Below are positions 1-5,895 of a stretch of 6,110 nt of DNA, piece after piece. The notes below the pieces were generated by a model, which made no database searches, was not told the DNA's origin, and saw nothing but the letters and a program-made list of their open reading frames with translations. A program made the position numbers and the translations under genes. Position 1 is the first letter of the stretch. Each line of letters starts with the position of its first letter. This DNA comes from Bacteroidia bacterium (GTDB lineage: Bacteria; Bacteroidota; Bacteroidia; JABEUT01), in the NCBI GenBank assembly GCA_013044305.1, contig JABEUT010000307.1, forward strand, positions 1 through 6,110, given 5' to 3'.

Positions 1-179
1 ACCGAACTGTTAGCCGACCAAGATAAAATGGTATATGGCGTCATAATAACATTGGCATTGCCCTGCGGACCTTGCGGACCCATAGGACCGGGCTGCCCTG
101 CCGGACCGGTGCAGGAATACAGTGACAGGGCTGCTCCTGCGGCTATAACAGATAGTACGTTTAATGTTTTCATATTCAT
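1..179 (-). CDS. Collagen-like lipoprotein, N-terminal part (cut by window edge)
   Basis: Fifty-nine codons are visible, starting at ATG 179-177; a second in-frame ATG at 173-171 (MKTLNVLS...) is an equally good start. The protein has a short basic N-terminus, a hydrophobic core (VLSVIAAGAALSL) and a Cys at residue 23 in the context LYSC. This reads as a lipoprotein signal peptide, although Tyr at -2 is not typical of the lipobox. Directly after the Cys come six Gly-X-Y triplets (residues 25-42: GPA, GQP, GPM, GPQ, GPQ, GNA), a collagen-like stretch. The following NVIMTPYTI opens what is probably the folded domain. Short Gly-X-Y tracts next to the acylated Cys are common in small envelope lipoproteins of Bacteroidota, where they probably act as a spacer; their function is unknown. 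The gene is divergent from the exported-protein pair at 341 and has a perfect -7 box 34 bp upstream. Confidence 0.85.
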   Translation of the reverse strand, partial: MNMKTLNVLSVIAAGAALSLYSCTGPAGQPGPMGPQGPQGNANVIMTPYTILSWSANSS

Positions 180-212
180 TTATAGATTAAGGATTTATAC
201 TTAACGACGCAA

Positions 213-220
213 CAAATGTA
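213..220 (-). promoter_or_regulatory. Bacteroidota -7 box for the lipoprotein gene
   Basis: On the minus strand the sequence is TACATTTG, an exact match to TAnnTTTG. Transcription would start near 206-209, giving a leader of roughly 25-30 nt before ATG 179. I see no convincing TTTG -33 box at the usual distance. Confidence 0.55.
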
Positions 221-269
221 TAAAAACAATTATGAAGAGATTATGAATATTTGCTTAGCCTATTTGCAA

Positions 270-277
270 TATCTTTG
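270..277 (+). promoter_or_regulatory. Candidate -7 box for the exported-protein pair
   Basis: TATCTTTG matches TAnnTTTG exactly and lies 63 bp before ATG 341. A TTTG at 250-253 could be the -33 element, but the 16-bp gap is shorter than usual. A second, weaker box (TACCTTTA, 304-311) lies closer to the gene, with a TTTG at 284-287 at the same 16-bp gap. Either could be used. The box also explains why the reading frame upstream of 341 is unlikely to be coding. Confidence 0.45.
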
Positions 278-340
278 CTTTTCTTTGTTACCAATGCTTT
301 TTTTACCTTTAACAGGGAACATATTTCACCGGAGTTGAAC

Positions 341-1096
341 ATGCCAGTAAAAAACACTTTTTCATATTTTTCATCCGGCCGCCGCTATGGCTTTGCTTTG
401 TGCGCCGCGAGCATTTTGATACAGGCTCACATGTTTGCCCAGCAGATAACAGTAAGCGGTAAGGTGGTGGATCGGCACGGATATGCTTCGCTGGCTCATA
501 CCATGGTGGTGAACCAACACAGCGGCATTGGTGCCTTTGCCAACAGCGACGGCACCTTCTCTCTTTCCCTGGGCAGGAACGACACCCTGCTTATCACTGC
601 GCGCGACTACCAGATAAAAAAGTTATGCTTTCACGACTCTGCACCCAGACCCATATATCATGTAAAGGTGTACCTCGACAGCCTTCACTACGAACTGAAC
701 GAGGTTACCATACGCCCCTCCCCTACCCTGCGTCAGGTGCATAAGGAAATAAATAACCTTGGCGTGCAGAATACCGATACCTACAAAACAGCAGACATGG
801 AATCGCCTATAACCATGCTGTACGAGCGCTTCAGCCGGATAGAGCAATCGAAACGCAAGGTAGCCCAAATGGAAGACGACGACGCGCGGCGAAAGGTGCT
901 TAAAAACCTCTTTCATCTCTATATAAAGTACGACATCATCAACCTATCAAACAAAAACTTCGACGATTTTATTGACTACCTGAACATCAACGACTACTTC
1001 CTGCAGCACTCCACCGACTATGAACTTGTAATGTATATTAAGGAACGCTATCAGGAATATATGCGCGACTTTGGAACCGATTTCTACTCAAAATAA
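341..1096 (+). CDS. Exported protein with carboxypeptidase-regulatory-like domain
   Basis: This protein has 251 residues. I chose ATG 341 because GGAG lies 6 nt upstream and because the frame then begins with a plausible signal peptide. Residues 1-34 have basic residues (GRR) followed by a hydrophobic run (FALCAASILIQ), with likely cleavage after HMFA. The 90 codons upstream in frame overlap the promoter. Residues 36-128 resemble a CarboxypepD_reg-like beta-sandwich: ITVSGKVVD near the start, SDGTFSLSL in the middle, and ELNEVTIRP at the end, the phrase that usually closes this domain in Bacteroidota. The remainder (about 130-251) is charged and probably helical (SKRKVAQMEDDDARRKVLKN), ending with many Tyr and Asp residues. 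There is no TonB plug or barrel, so this is not a SusC-type receptor. It is probably periplasmic or surface-associated with unknown function. The next gene starts 9 bp downstream, so the two are likely co-transcribed. Confidence 0.85.
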   Translation: MPVKNTFSYFSSGRRYGFALCAASILIQAHMFAQQITVSGKVVDRHGYASLAHTMVVNQHSGIGAFANSDGTFSLSLGRNDTLLITARDYQIKKLCFHDSAPRPIYHVKVYLDSLHYELNEVTIRPSPTLRQVHKEINNLGVQNTDTYKTADMESPITMLYERFSRIEQSKRKVAQMEDDDARRKVLKNLFHLYIKYDIINLSNKNFDDFIDYLNINDYFLQHSTDYELVMYIKERYQEYMRDFGTDFYSK

Positions 1097-1105
1097 AAAA
1101 CTAAA

Positions 1106-1537
1106 ATGGCTCATATTTACCCTCGGCGTTTACCCATATTCACCTTTATGCTACTTTTCTGCACCGCAGTCTGCAAGGGACAGATACACCAGCGTACATT
1201 TAAATTGTCGGACACCACAGGGCTGGCTTCAATTGAGGCGCGCCTGGGCGACTTTGAACTCATTTTAAAGGAGAATACGGACAAGGTGGCCACCGATTCA
1301 AACCTCGGAAGGATTAAGATACTTACCAACGTTGACGTAGCGGTAGGCGACACTCTTCTGAACCACATAGTACCCATATTTGACGGATATAATACACTTC
1401 ACCCCGAACAGGGCCAGGCGCTTAAAAATATCTGCGACCTGTCGGATAATATCCTGGGAACGAAGAGCCTGCAGAAAGCCAAAAAATTTAATCAGCAGAT
1501 ACAGAAGGAGTATGTTAAACTGGTGCAGGCTAAGTAA
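1106..1537 (+). CDS. Small secreted protein of unknown function
   Basis: I do not recognise this 143-residue protein. The N-terminus is a good signal peptide: MAHIYPRRLP, then a hydrophobic core IFTFMLLFCTAVC, with probable cleavage around CKG-QIH. The Cys at 23 has Val before it and does not make a convincing lipobox. The mature part (about 26-143) alternates short hydrophobic and charged stretches and looks largely helical; its end is lysine- and glutamine-rich (SLQKAKKFNQQIQKEY). The single Cys in the mature part is residue 110. It starts 9 bp after the stop of the gene at 341, on the same strand and with no promoter box between them. The two are therefore probably made together and may act together in the envelope. 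No catalytic motif is visible. Confidence 0.8.
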   Translation: MAHIYPRRLPIFTFMLLFCTAVCKGQIHQRTFKLSDTTGLASIEARLGDFELILKENTDKVATDSNLGRIKILTNVDVAVGDTLLNHIVPIFDGYNTLHPEQGQALKNICDLSDNILGTKSLQKAKKFNQQIQKEYVKLVQAK

Positions 1538-1683
1538 TGATGCCGCTTTACGCGGGAGCCATTAATGGGCTGAATAATAGCGAAAGCAAAAAATTTAAGT
1601 ACCCTGAATTACAGGCGGGCTGCAGGAGCAAGGTTCACAATTATTGATAGGCATCCTTGTTTTGCTTACAGAAAAAATATCAT
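1538..1683. other. Convergent intergenic gap, no gene seen
   Basis: This 146-bp gap lies between two convergent genes and would be expected to hold terminators. I find only weak symmetry: the palindrome CCATTAATGG at 1559-1568 (no loop, so a poor terminator), CCTG-AATTA-CAGG near 1600-1615, and CAAGG/CCTTG arms at 1629-1633 and 1655-1659 around a 21-nt loop. None has a strong stem plus T-run, so no terminator is called. Confidence 0.5.
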
Positions 1684-2547
1684 CTAAAAGTTCTGCAATC
1701 CCCACATGTTAAATCCGTGAGCAATAATAGCAGGGAAGATGCTCTTTGTTCTGAAGGTCATATAACCCCACATTAGCCCTAATGGAAGAATTCGCAATGC
1801 ACCCACCAAGGCGCCGGACAAATCATGATTTTGAGAATAAAAATTCGGTATATGCAGACAAGCCCAGATAAAAGAGGCCAGGAACCAGCCGAAGCCTTTG
1901 TTTTTAAATAATGCGCCTAATCTTGTCTGTAAAATCATACGGGTGAATTCTTCGGGCAAGGCCGCCACAATGAAACCTTCGAACAGAAGGCCTGCTACTC
2001 CGCCGGTTTCGCGATAAACAGCTTGGAACGTAAAATTACCGCGGGCTGCCAGATATGCCGCGATGGCGGTGATGCTTATAACCGGCAATGCAAGCAGAAT
2101 GGAAACTGAAGCCCTGAAACCCAAATCTTTCAGTTTATATTTATACAAAAGCATGATTAACCCCAGAACAATTGGGAACACAAACAATATAAGCGGTAAA
2201 ACAGCAAGTTTAATCAAACCTCCTGTATTATTCCAATCGAGCAGCATGTAACGAAACACAAGGAACAAAATCCCCAGCAAGGTGCACAGAACTGCATAAA
2301 TAGTTTCCTGCAGCGGCTTTTTAACCGGAAAATCTTCCGGCCCGGTCCTGCGGCGCAATACCCACATATCTGCCAACAGGCTGCACAGCCACATTGCAAC
2401 TAAATAGGATACTGCTTTTATAAGGATATGGTTCCTGCTTCCCGTAAAAAGCACTTCGGTGGCAGAACATATAAGCAGGACGAACACCAAAGGATTTCCT
2501 TTAGCGGCGCTCCATTGTGTTCTTAGGGATTCGTACAGCAGGTTCAT
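1684..2547 (-). CDS. CPBP-family intramembrane metalloprotease-like protein
   Basis: This 287-residue membrane protein has several hydrophobic helices (about 18-32, 42-60, 82-104, 111-135, 146-168, 183-198, 219-235, 245-263). The C-terminal half carries the layout of the CPBP family (CAAX protease and bacteriocin-processing, Rce1-like). A Glu pair E199-E200 follows a membrane segment, H232 lies in FIWACLH, and H277 lies in AHGFN at the end of the last helix. Known members use these Glu and His residues to hold the catalytic site in the membrane. Two spacings are unusual: the Arg is EExxR (R203) rather than EExxxR, and the last motif is HxxN rather than HxxxN; Trp228 stands where Phe is usual before H232. 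It may be a divergent active protease or a non-catalytic relative. Substrate unknown. ATG 2547 is the start; a weak -7-like TACATTTT lies at 2565-2558. Confidence 0.82.
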   Translation of the reverse strand: MNLLYESLRTQWSAAKGNPLVFVLLICSATEVLFTGSRNHILIKAVSYLVAMWLCSLLADMWVLRRRTGPEDFPVKKPLQETIYAVLCTLLGILFLVFRYMLLDWNNTGGLIKLAVLPLILFVFPIVLGLIMLLYKYKLKDLGFRASVSILLALPVISITAIAAYLAARGNFTFQAVYRETGGVAGLLFEGFIVAALPEEFTRMILQTRLGALFKNKGFGWFLASFIWACLHIPNFYSQNHDLSGALVGALRILPLGLMWGYMTFRTKSIFPAIIAHGFNMWGLQNF

Positions 2548-2624
2548 GAGAAACTTTAAAATGTAACAATTTTACCGAAAGCAATTTGAATAAAGTAAGG
2601 GCGAAAGCGGAATTTCCGGGCATC

Positions 2625-2656
2625 AAAAAGCCCGTCCTTGATGGTACGGGCTTTTT
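2625..2656 (-). terminator. Rho-independent terminator after tRNA-Asp
   Basis: This is a perfect inverted repeat. Arms AAAAAGCCCGT (2625-2635) and ACGGGCTTTTT (2646-2656) enclose a 10-nt loop. Read on the minus strand, the GC core is followed by five T residues and lies 11 nt past the tRNA 3' end. The A/T symmetry means it could also work on the plus strand, but no plus-strand gene runs into it. Confidence 0.85.
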
Positions 2657-2666
2657 GCTCTTTGAG

Positions 2667-2740
2667 CGGTCCGGACGGGACTCGAACCCGCGACCTCCTA
2701 CGTGACAGGCAGGCATTCTAACCAGCTGAACTACCGGACC
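2667..2740 (-). tRNA. tRNA-Asp (anticodon GTC)
   Basis: The 74 nt fold as a complete cloverleaf. The 7-bp acceptor stem is GGTCCGG/CCGGACC. The D arm is GTTC/GAAT. The anticodon stem CCTGC/GTAGG holds the loop CTGTCAC, with GTC at 2706-2704. The T stem GCGGG/CCCGT holds the loop TTCGAGT. The discriminator base is G, as expected for aspartate tRNA. The CCA end is not encoded. The gene has its own promoter box upstream and a hairpin terminator downstream, so it is probably a single-gene unit. No copy of its 3' end is visible elsewhere in the window, so there is no sign of an element integrated here. Confidence 0.97.
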
Positions 2741-2757
2741 GTTTTTTCAAAGAAGTG

Positions 2758-2765
2758 CAAAAGTA
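2758..2765 (-). promoter_or_regulatory. -7 box of the tRNA-Asp promoter
   Basis: The minus strand reads TACTTTTG, an exact TAnnTTTG match, 17 nt before the tRNA 5' end. A short leader removed by RNase P would follow. No clear -33 TTTG is visible at the usual distance. An 8-bp inverted repeat lies 20 bp further upstream. Confidence 0.6.
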
Positions 2766-2784
2766 AAAGAAAATCCAATATCTT

Positions 2785-2810
2785 AGAGAGATTTTAAAAA
2801 CTATCTCTCT
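2785..2810. repeat. Inverted repeat upstream of the tRNA promoter
   Basis: Arms AGAGAGAT (2785-2792) and ATCTCTCT (2803-2810) are perfectly complementary around a 10-nt AT-rich loop. It could be a weak terminator for the minus-strand gene ending at 2957 or a site acting on the tRNA promoter. The stem has few GC pairs, and on the minus strand no T-run follows it. Confidence 0.5.
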
Positions 2811-2956
2811 TTTACCCAAGAGGCGGAACAGGTTAACTCCGTATTATTCTCGTTAGATTCAGCACATCAAATATGGAAAGCTATTGATTTGCCCGCCGAC
2901 TTACCAATGGATAATTCCGGCAGGGTAAAGCGCCTTTCGCAAACTACATCCGCCTT

Positions 2957-3442
2957 TTATACCGGCTTAAATGCGGCGAGGTGCTTTTCGAAATCTTTTA
3001 CCGTCCACGAAAATTCGGTTTTGCCTTTAACCACTGTAAACCCATCTTTTTCAAGCAGTGCAGCATGATGTTTTACGCCTCCGGGGTATTTTGTATTCAG
3101 CTTTCCTCCCTCCTTTAGCACCCGCCAATAGGGCGCAACATTCTTTACCCCGTGTGCCTTCTCTTCCTCGGCGCAGTTGGCGCATATCCACATAAAAATG
3201 CCTGTGGAGACCGGACAGGTAAAATCGGCCTTATAAATACCTGCATAACCGTCGCGGATGTTGTTTATGGTAGATAGCTTGCCGTCGGGCAACGCCTTTA
3301 CGTAACTGTAAACCAGCTCGGGCGTAAGTATAAGCATTTTGCCGCGCCCAAGGGTCTTTATCCACTTTTTAGGCACCTCCACCAGCTTGGGTTTGCGCCC
3401 TGTGTATAGCTTTTCGCGCCAGCTTTTTTTCTTAACGGGCAT
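2957..3442 (-). CDS. MGMT-family (alkyltransferase-like) DNA-binding protein lacking the active-site Cys
   Basis: This protein has 161 residues from ATG 3442-3440 (MPVKKKSWREKL). Longer in-frame starts up to 3502 would add a hydrophobic 20-residue tail that does not fit a cytosolic protein. Residues about 41-135 resemble the winged-helix DNA-binding domain of O6-alkylguanine-DNA alkyltransferases: the helix region LVYSYVKALPDGKLSTINNIR, the Ala/Cys-rich helix GIFMWICANCAEEE, then APYWRVLKEGGKL, KYPGG and AALLEKDGF. Active enzymes have Pro-Cys-His-Arg at this place; here it is Pro104-Tyr-Trp-Arg107, so the methyl-accepting cysteine is absent. Alkyltransferase-like proteins, which flag alkylated bases for excision repair, also lack the cysteine. 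The protein may therefore bind damaged DNA rather than repair it directly, but this is inference. Cysteines remain at 76, 87 and 90. It is divergent from the kinase gene at 3640. Confidence 0.82.
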   Translation of the reverse strand: MPVKKKSWREKLYTGRKPKLVEVPKKWIKTLGRGKMLILTPELVYSYVKALPDGKLSTINNIRDGYAGIYKADFTCPVSTGIFMWICANCAEEEKAHGVKNVAPYWRVLKEGGKLNTKYPGGVKHHAALLEKDGFTVVKGKTEFSWTVKDFEKHLAAFKPV

Positions 3443-3464
3443 TTTGTCGATGAATTTCGTGAGC

Positions 3465-3472
3465 CCAATATA
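3465..3472 (-). promoter_or_regulatory. Weak -7-like box before the MGMT-family gene
   Basis: The minus strand reads TATATTGG, one mismatch from TAnnTTTG, 22 bp before ATG 3442. If used, it would exclude the longer in-frame starts. No -33 partner stands out. Confidence 0.3.
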
Positions 3473-3525
3473 CAAAAAAAACATACCGGAAAGCATAATC
3501 AACTAATAACCTGATAATTATTACA

Positions 3526-3552
3526 GTCCTGTACAAGGACATCCGTCCTGTA
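3526..3552. repeat. Inverted plus direct repeat of GTCCT in the divergent spacer
   Basis: GTCCT (3526-3530) and AGGAC (3536-3540) form an inverted repeat with 5 nt between the arms. A second GTCCTGTA at 3545-3552 repeats 3526-3533 exactly, 19 bp on. The cluster sits between the MGMT-like gene and the kinase gene and could be an operator; it could also be chance. Confidence 0.4.
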
Positions 3553-3619
3553 GCGAAAGATAGCAGCGCCTGGCAGCGCGTTCATTTCAAAAAACAATCT
3601 ATCCTTCTGATGCTTTTTT

Positions 3620-3627
3620 TACCTTTG
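3620..3627 (+). promoter_or_regulatory. -7 box of the PfkB-family kinase gene
   Basis: TACCTTTG is an exact TAnnTTTG match ending 12 nt before ATG 3640. The transcript would start about 3630-3634, leaving a leader under 10 nt. The in-frame ATG at 3610 lies upstream of the box and would not be on the transcript, which decides the start. No clear -33 TTTG is visible. Confidence 0.65.
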
Positions 3628-3639
3628 CCGCAAAAAACT

Positions 3640-4563
3640 ATGAGCTTATTGATAGTAGGCACTGTGGCCTTCGATACCATTGAAACACCTTTCGGCAAAG
3701 CGGAAAAGACCGTTGGCGGCGCTGCTACTTATATTGCGCTTAGCGCATCGGCATTTACCGAGAACATAGAGATAGTATCGGTTGTGGGCGAAGATTTCCC
3801 GGCCAAAACCATTGAGGAATTTCACAAACGCAAAATAGGCACGGGCGGGCTGCAAATCATACCTGGTAAAAAATCCTTTTACTGGGCCGGGCGCTACCGT
3901 ACCGACATGAACAGCCGTGAGACACTGGTTACCGAACTCAATGTGCTGGCCGATTTCAACCCTATTGTGCCACAGCCTTTCCGTTCGGCCGACTTTTTGA
4001 TGCTTGGCAACCTTACCCCTTTGGTTCAGCAGCAGGTGTTGAACCAGATGACAAAACGCCCTAAGCTGGTAGTTATGGACACCATGAATTACTGGATGGA
4101 GAGTATGCCAAAGGAACTCGCAGCCACCATTTCAAGGGTGGATGTGCTTACCATAAACGACGAGGAGGCGAGACAGCTATCTGGAGAATATTCGCTTGTA
4201 AAGGCTGCACAAAAAATTATGCAGATGGGGCCAAAGTACCTCATCATAAAAAAAGGCGAACACGGCGCCCTGCTATTTTACGACAAGCATGTATTTTTTG
4301 CCCCCGCCCTGCCACTGGAAGATGTGTTCGACCCGACAGGCGCCGGCGACAGCTTTGCGGGTGGTTTCATAGGCTACCTAGATAAGACCAAAGACATCTC
4401 TTTCGATAACATGAAGCGGGCTGTAATTTTCGGATCCGCCATCGCTTCGTTCTGTGTGGAGAAATTCGGCATTGACAGGCTGCTGGAACTATCTACTGCT
4501 GATGTTGAGGACAGGGTGCAGGAGTTTATTGATCTGGTACAATTTGATATTGCGCTTGACTGA
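3640..4563 (+). CDS. PfkB-family carbohydrate/nucleoside kinase
   Basis: This 307-residue protein is a typical length for the ribokinase/PfkB family. These cytosolic enzymes transfer the ATP gamma-phosphate to a hydroxyl of a sugar, nucleoside or related compound. The N-terminal strand MSLLIVGTVAFDTIE starts the Rossmann-like core, and VGGAATYIA (25-33) is the substrate-side glycine motif. LTINDEEARQLSG (170-182) carries the NxxE motif (N173, E176) that organises Mg and phosphate. KKGEHGALLF (204-213) and DPTGAGDSFAGG (231-242) form the ATP site and signature 2, with D237 as the catalytic base. All key residues are present, so it should be active. The substrate cannot be read from the sequence, and neighbouring genes give no pathway clue. 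ATG 3640 is preferred over 3610 because a perfect promoter box lies between them. No clear terminator follows in the 53-bp convergent gap. Confidence 0.93.
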   Translation: MSLLIVGTVAFDTIETPFGKAEKTVGGAATYIALSASAFTENIEIVSVVGEDFPAKTIEEFHKRKIGTGGLQIIPGKKSFYWAGRYRTDMNSRETLVTELNVLADFNPIVPQPFRSADFLMLGNLTPLVQQQVLNQMTKRPKLVVMDTMNYWMESMPKELAATISRVDVLTINDEEARQLSGEYSLVKAAQKIMQMGPKYLIIKKGEHGALLFYDKHVFFAPALPLEDVFDPTGAGDSFAGGFIGYLDKTKDISFDNMKRAVIFGSAIASFCVEKFGIDRLLELSTADVEDRVQEFIDLVQFDIALD

Positions 4564-4616
4564 ATACCTTGCGGGCTTATCGTTAACGCTTCTTGTAATT
4601 AAGCAGTTCCGCGGCT

Positions 4617-5120
4617 TCAGCTCTCCATAGTAATGAGAATCTGATTCTTCTCAACTGCCATTCCCTTGCCTGCGTCCACCTGTTTTACAACACCGTCGGC
4701 GCTCGCCTTTATCAGGTTTTCCATCTTCATGGCTTCGAGTATCAGCAGGCTGTCGTTCTTGCTTACCTTGTCGCCTGCCTTCACCATTATGTCTATCACT
4801 TTACCGGGCATAGGCGCCTTTACCTGTGTTGCCTTGTGCACCTTGACTTTTAAGCCCAGGCGTTCCATCAGTTCATCCGATTCGTTCTTCAGCTTCACCT
4901 CGTAGCTGCAATGGTTCACCTGCACGGTGGCTATGTGCTGCTCCGTATCGTATGCAACAAGGCAAACCCTGTAGGAGCCGAAGCCGGACAGCAGATGCAC
5001 CGTGTCCTTTGCGGGGCTTATATAGTCAATCTTCAATAGCCTGCCGTTCACTTCAAAACTACCGGGCTCGCCGTCCTTTTCATTTATGATGAACTCCTTA
5101 TTGTTAATTATTGCTTTCAA
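4617..5120 (-). CDS. Biotin carboxyl carrier protein (biotin/lipoyl-binding)
   Basis: The C-terminal ~70 residues form a biotinyl domain: APMPGKV (101-107), AGDKVSKNDSLLILEAMKMEN (115-135) and a final ILITMES. Lys132 in EAMKM is the biotin attachment site and lies 35 residues from the C-terminus, as usual for such carriers. The N-terminal part (1-80) is a beta-rich domain of the kind seen in separate carrier subunits of acyl-CoA carboxylases in Bacteroidota. The protein would carry carboxybiotin between a biotin carboxylase and a carboxyltransferase; neither partner is in this window. There is no ATG start. TTG 5150 overlaps the promoter box, so TTG 5120-5118 (MKAIINNKEF..., 167 residues) is preferred; a start at 5150 would give 177 residues. 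The gene lies just behind the DUF6629-like gene but seems to have its own promoter. Confidence 0.9.
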   Translation of the reverse strand: MKAIINNKEFIINEKDGEPGSFEVNGRLLKIDYISPAKDTVHLLSGFGSYRVCLVAYDTEQHIATVQVNHCSYEVKLKNESDELMERLGLKVKVHKATQVKAPMPGKVIDIMVKAGDKVSKNDSLLILEAMKMENLIKASADGVVKQVDAGKGMAVEKNQILITMES

Positions 5121-5147
5121 GGATATGGTAATTAAACTTTCGGTTTG

Positions 5148-5155
5148 CAAAGATA
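5148..5155 (-). promoter_or_regulatory. -7 box of the carrier-protein gene
   Basis: The minus strand reads TATCTTTG, an exact TAnnTTTG match, placed between the stop codon of the upstream gene (5162-5160) and the carrier gene. Its last three bases are the TTG at 5150-5148, which could otherwise be taken as a start codon. Transcription near 5141 would put the next in-frame TTG (5120) about 20 nt into the message. Confidence 0.6.
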
Positions 5156-5159
5156 CACA

Positions 5160-5813
5160 TCAGGCCGGCTCTCTTGTTTCATTGTTTCTCTTTAGGATAT
5201 AAAATACGGAGATGCTGATTATTGCAGCGAAAAAACACCAGATGGAAAAAGTGTAGCGTGTATAAAAAATAAAGGTAACGAGGCATGACACCAGGTTGGC
5301 CACTGCAAGGAACAGCATGCCCTTTACACGGCAGAAGAATGGAGGAGCAAGTATGGCGCCGATGTAAAACAAAGGCTCTACATAGTTCAGCGCCGAAGGA
5401 TGTTTTATGTCGTATAGTATATGATGCCCTGCTATTTCGGAGTGAAAAGGATAGTTGAGCAAGAGGTATGCCTGATAGAGCGCCTCGGCTGCGCCCATTG
5501 CCACAAAGAGCCATTGAATTTTCTGGCGTCTTTGTTTCCCAGGCAGAAAGAGCATGGAAACGGGTATCCATACACACCAGAACACCTGCGCAAATATGAG
5601 AAAGATTGTAGTGGCGTACCAATTCAATTGCGGGTTAACGGGCGGAGTAAGCGAGAGCCAGTTGAGGCCTTCGGTAACCTGCTGTATGGCAAACAGCAGC
5701 GGCACGCTTGCAAAAGCAATGTCTGATTTACGTTTAATCCGCGTAAGCGAGGCAATGCCTATTACCCCAAGCGCTGCGCCTGCCCCGAAACTTGCTGTTG
5801 CCGAAAAACACAT
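5160..5813 (-). CDS. DUF6629-like seven-helix membrane protein
   Basis: This 217-residue protein starts MCFSATASFGAGAALGVIG, the hallmark N-terminus of a conserved family of small membrane proteins that I recall as DUF6629. Seven hydrophobic segments are visible at about 5-23, 34-54, 65-90, 99-120, 144-163, 165-185 and 188-207, with basic loops (RIKRK at 25-29, GKQRRQK at 92-98) and a charged tail. Polar residues inside or beside the helices include the QQVTEG motif (44-49), E110 in MGAAEALYQ, and H130-H131; these may form a functional site. Function is unknown in the family as far as I know. ATG 5813 is the start and gives the family N-terminus exactly. Only a poor -7-like box (TATCTTGC, 5850-5843) is seen upstream. 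The carrier-protein gene follows on the same strand, but with a promoter box in the gap. Confidence 0.85.
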   Translation of the reverse strand: MCFSATASFGAGAALGVIGIASLTRIKRKSDIAFASVPLLFAIQQVTEGLNWLSLTPPVNPQLNWYATTIFLIFAQVFWCVWIPVSMLFLPGKQRRQKIQWLFVAMGAAEALYQAYLLLNYPFHSEIAGHHILYDIKHPSALNYVEPLFYIGAILAPPFFCRVKGMLFLAVANLVSCLVTFIFYTRYTFSIWCFFAAIISISVFYILKRNNETREPA

Positions 5814-5872
5814 TCTATTATTTCTGTTAAGTCAAATAAAGCGCAAGATACGTATTTAGGCAGATTTGAGCC

Positions 5873-5885
5873 GCAACAGTGTTGC
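5873..5885. repeat. Compact inverted repeat GCAAC-AGT-GTTGC
   Basis: Five-base arms are perfectly complementary around a 3-base centre. It lies upstream of the DUF6629-like gene and shortly before the TTGCA-motif array. It overlaps the outlying TTGCACGATG motif at 5882-5891. Confidence 0.55.
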
Positions 5886-5895
5886 ACGATGTCTG

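Noticed and set aside
251..340. N-terminal extension of the CarboxypepD_reg-like protein
   Set aside because: It begins with TTG, overlaps the promoter boxes at 270-311 and would bury the signal peptide; ATG 341 has a GGAG upstream.
1684..2547. Abortive-infection or bacteriocin-immunity system built on the CPBP protein
   Set aside because: The family includes such members, but no bacteriocin, toxin or defence partner lies nearby.
2501..2716. Minus-strand 71-codon ORF running out of the tRNA region
   Set aside because: It is made of the tRNA, its terminator and the start of the CPBP gene in another frame.
2667..2740. tRNA-Asp as the attachment site of an integrated element
   Set aside because: No repeat of the tRNA 3' end and no integrase gene is present in the window.
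3443..3502. N-terminal extension of the MGMT-family protein
   Set aside because: It adds a hydrophobic 20-residue stretch unlike the family and overlaps a possible promoter box.
4564..4616. Bidirectional terminator between the kinase and carrier genes
   Set aside because: Only a 4-bp GCTT/AAGC symmetry is present, with no T-run.
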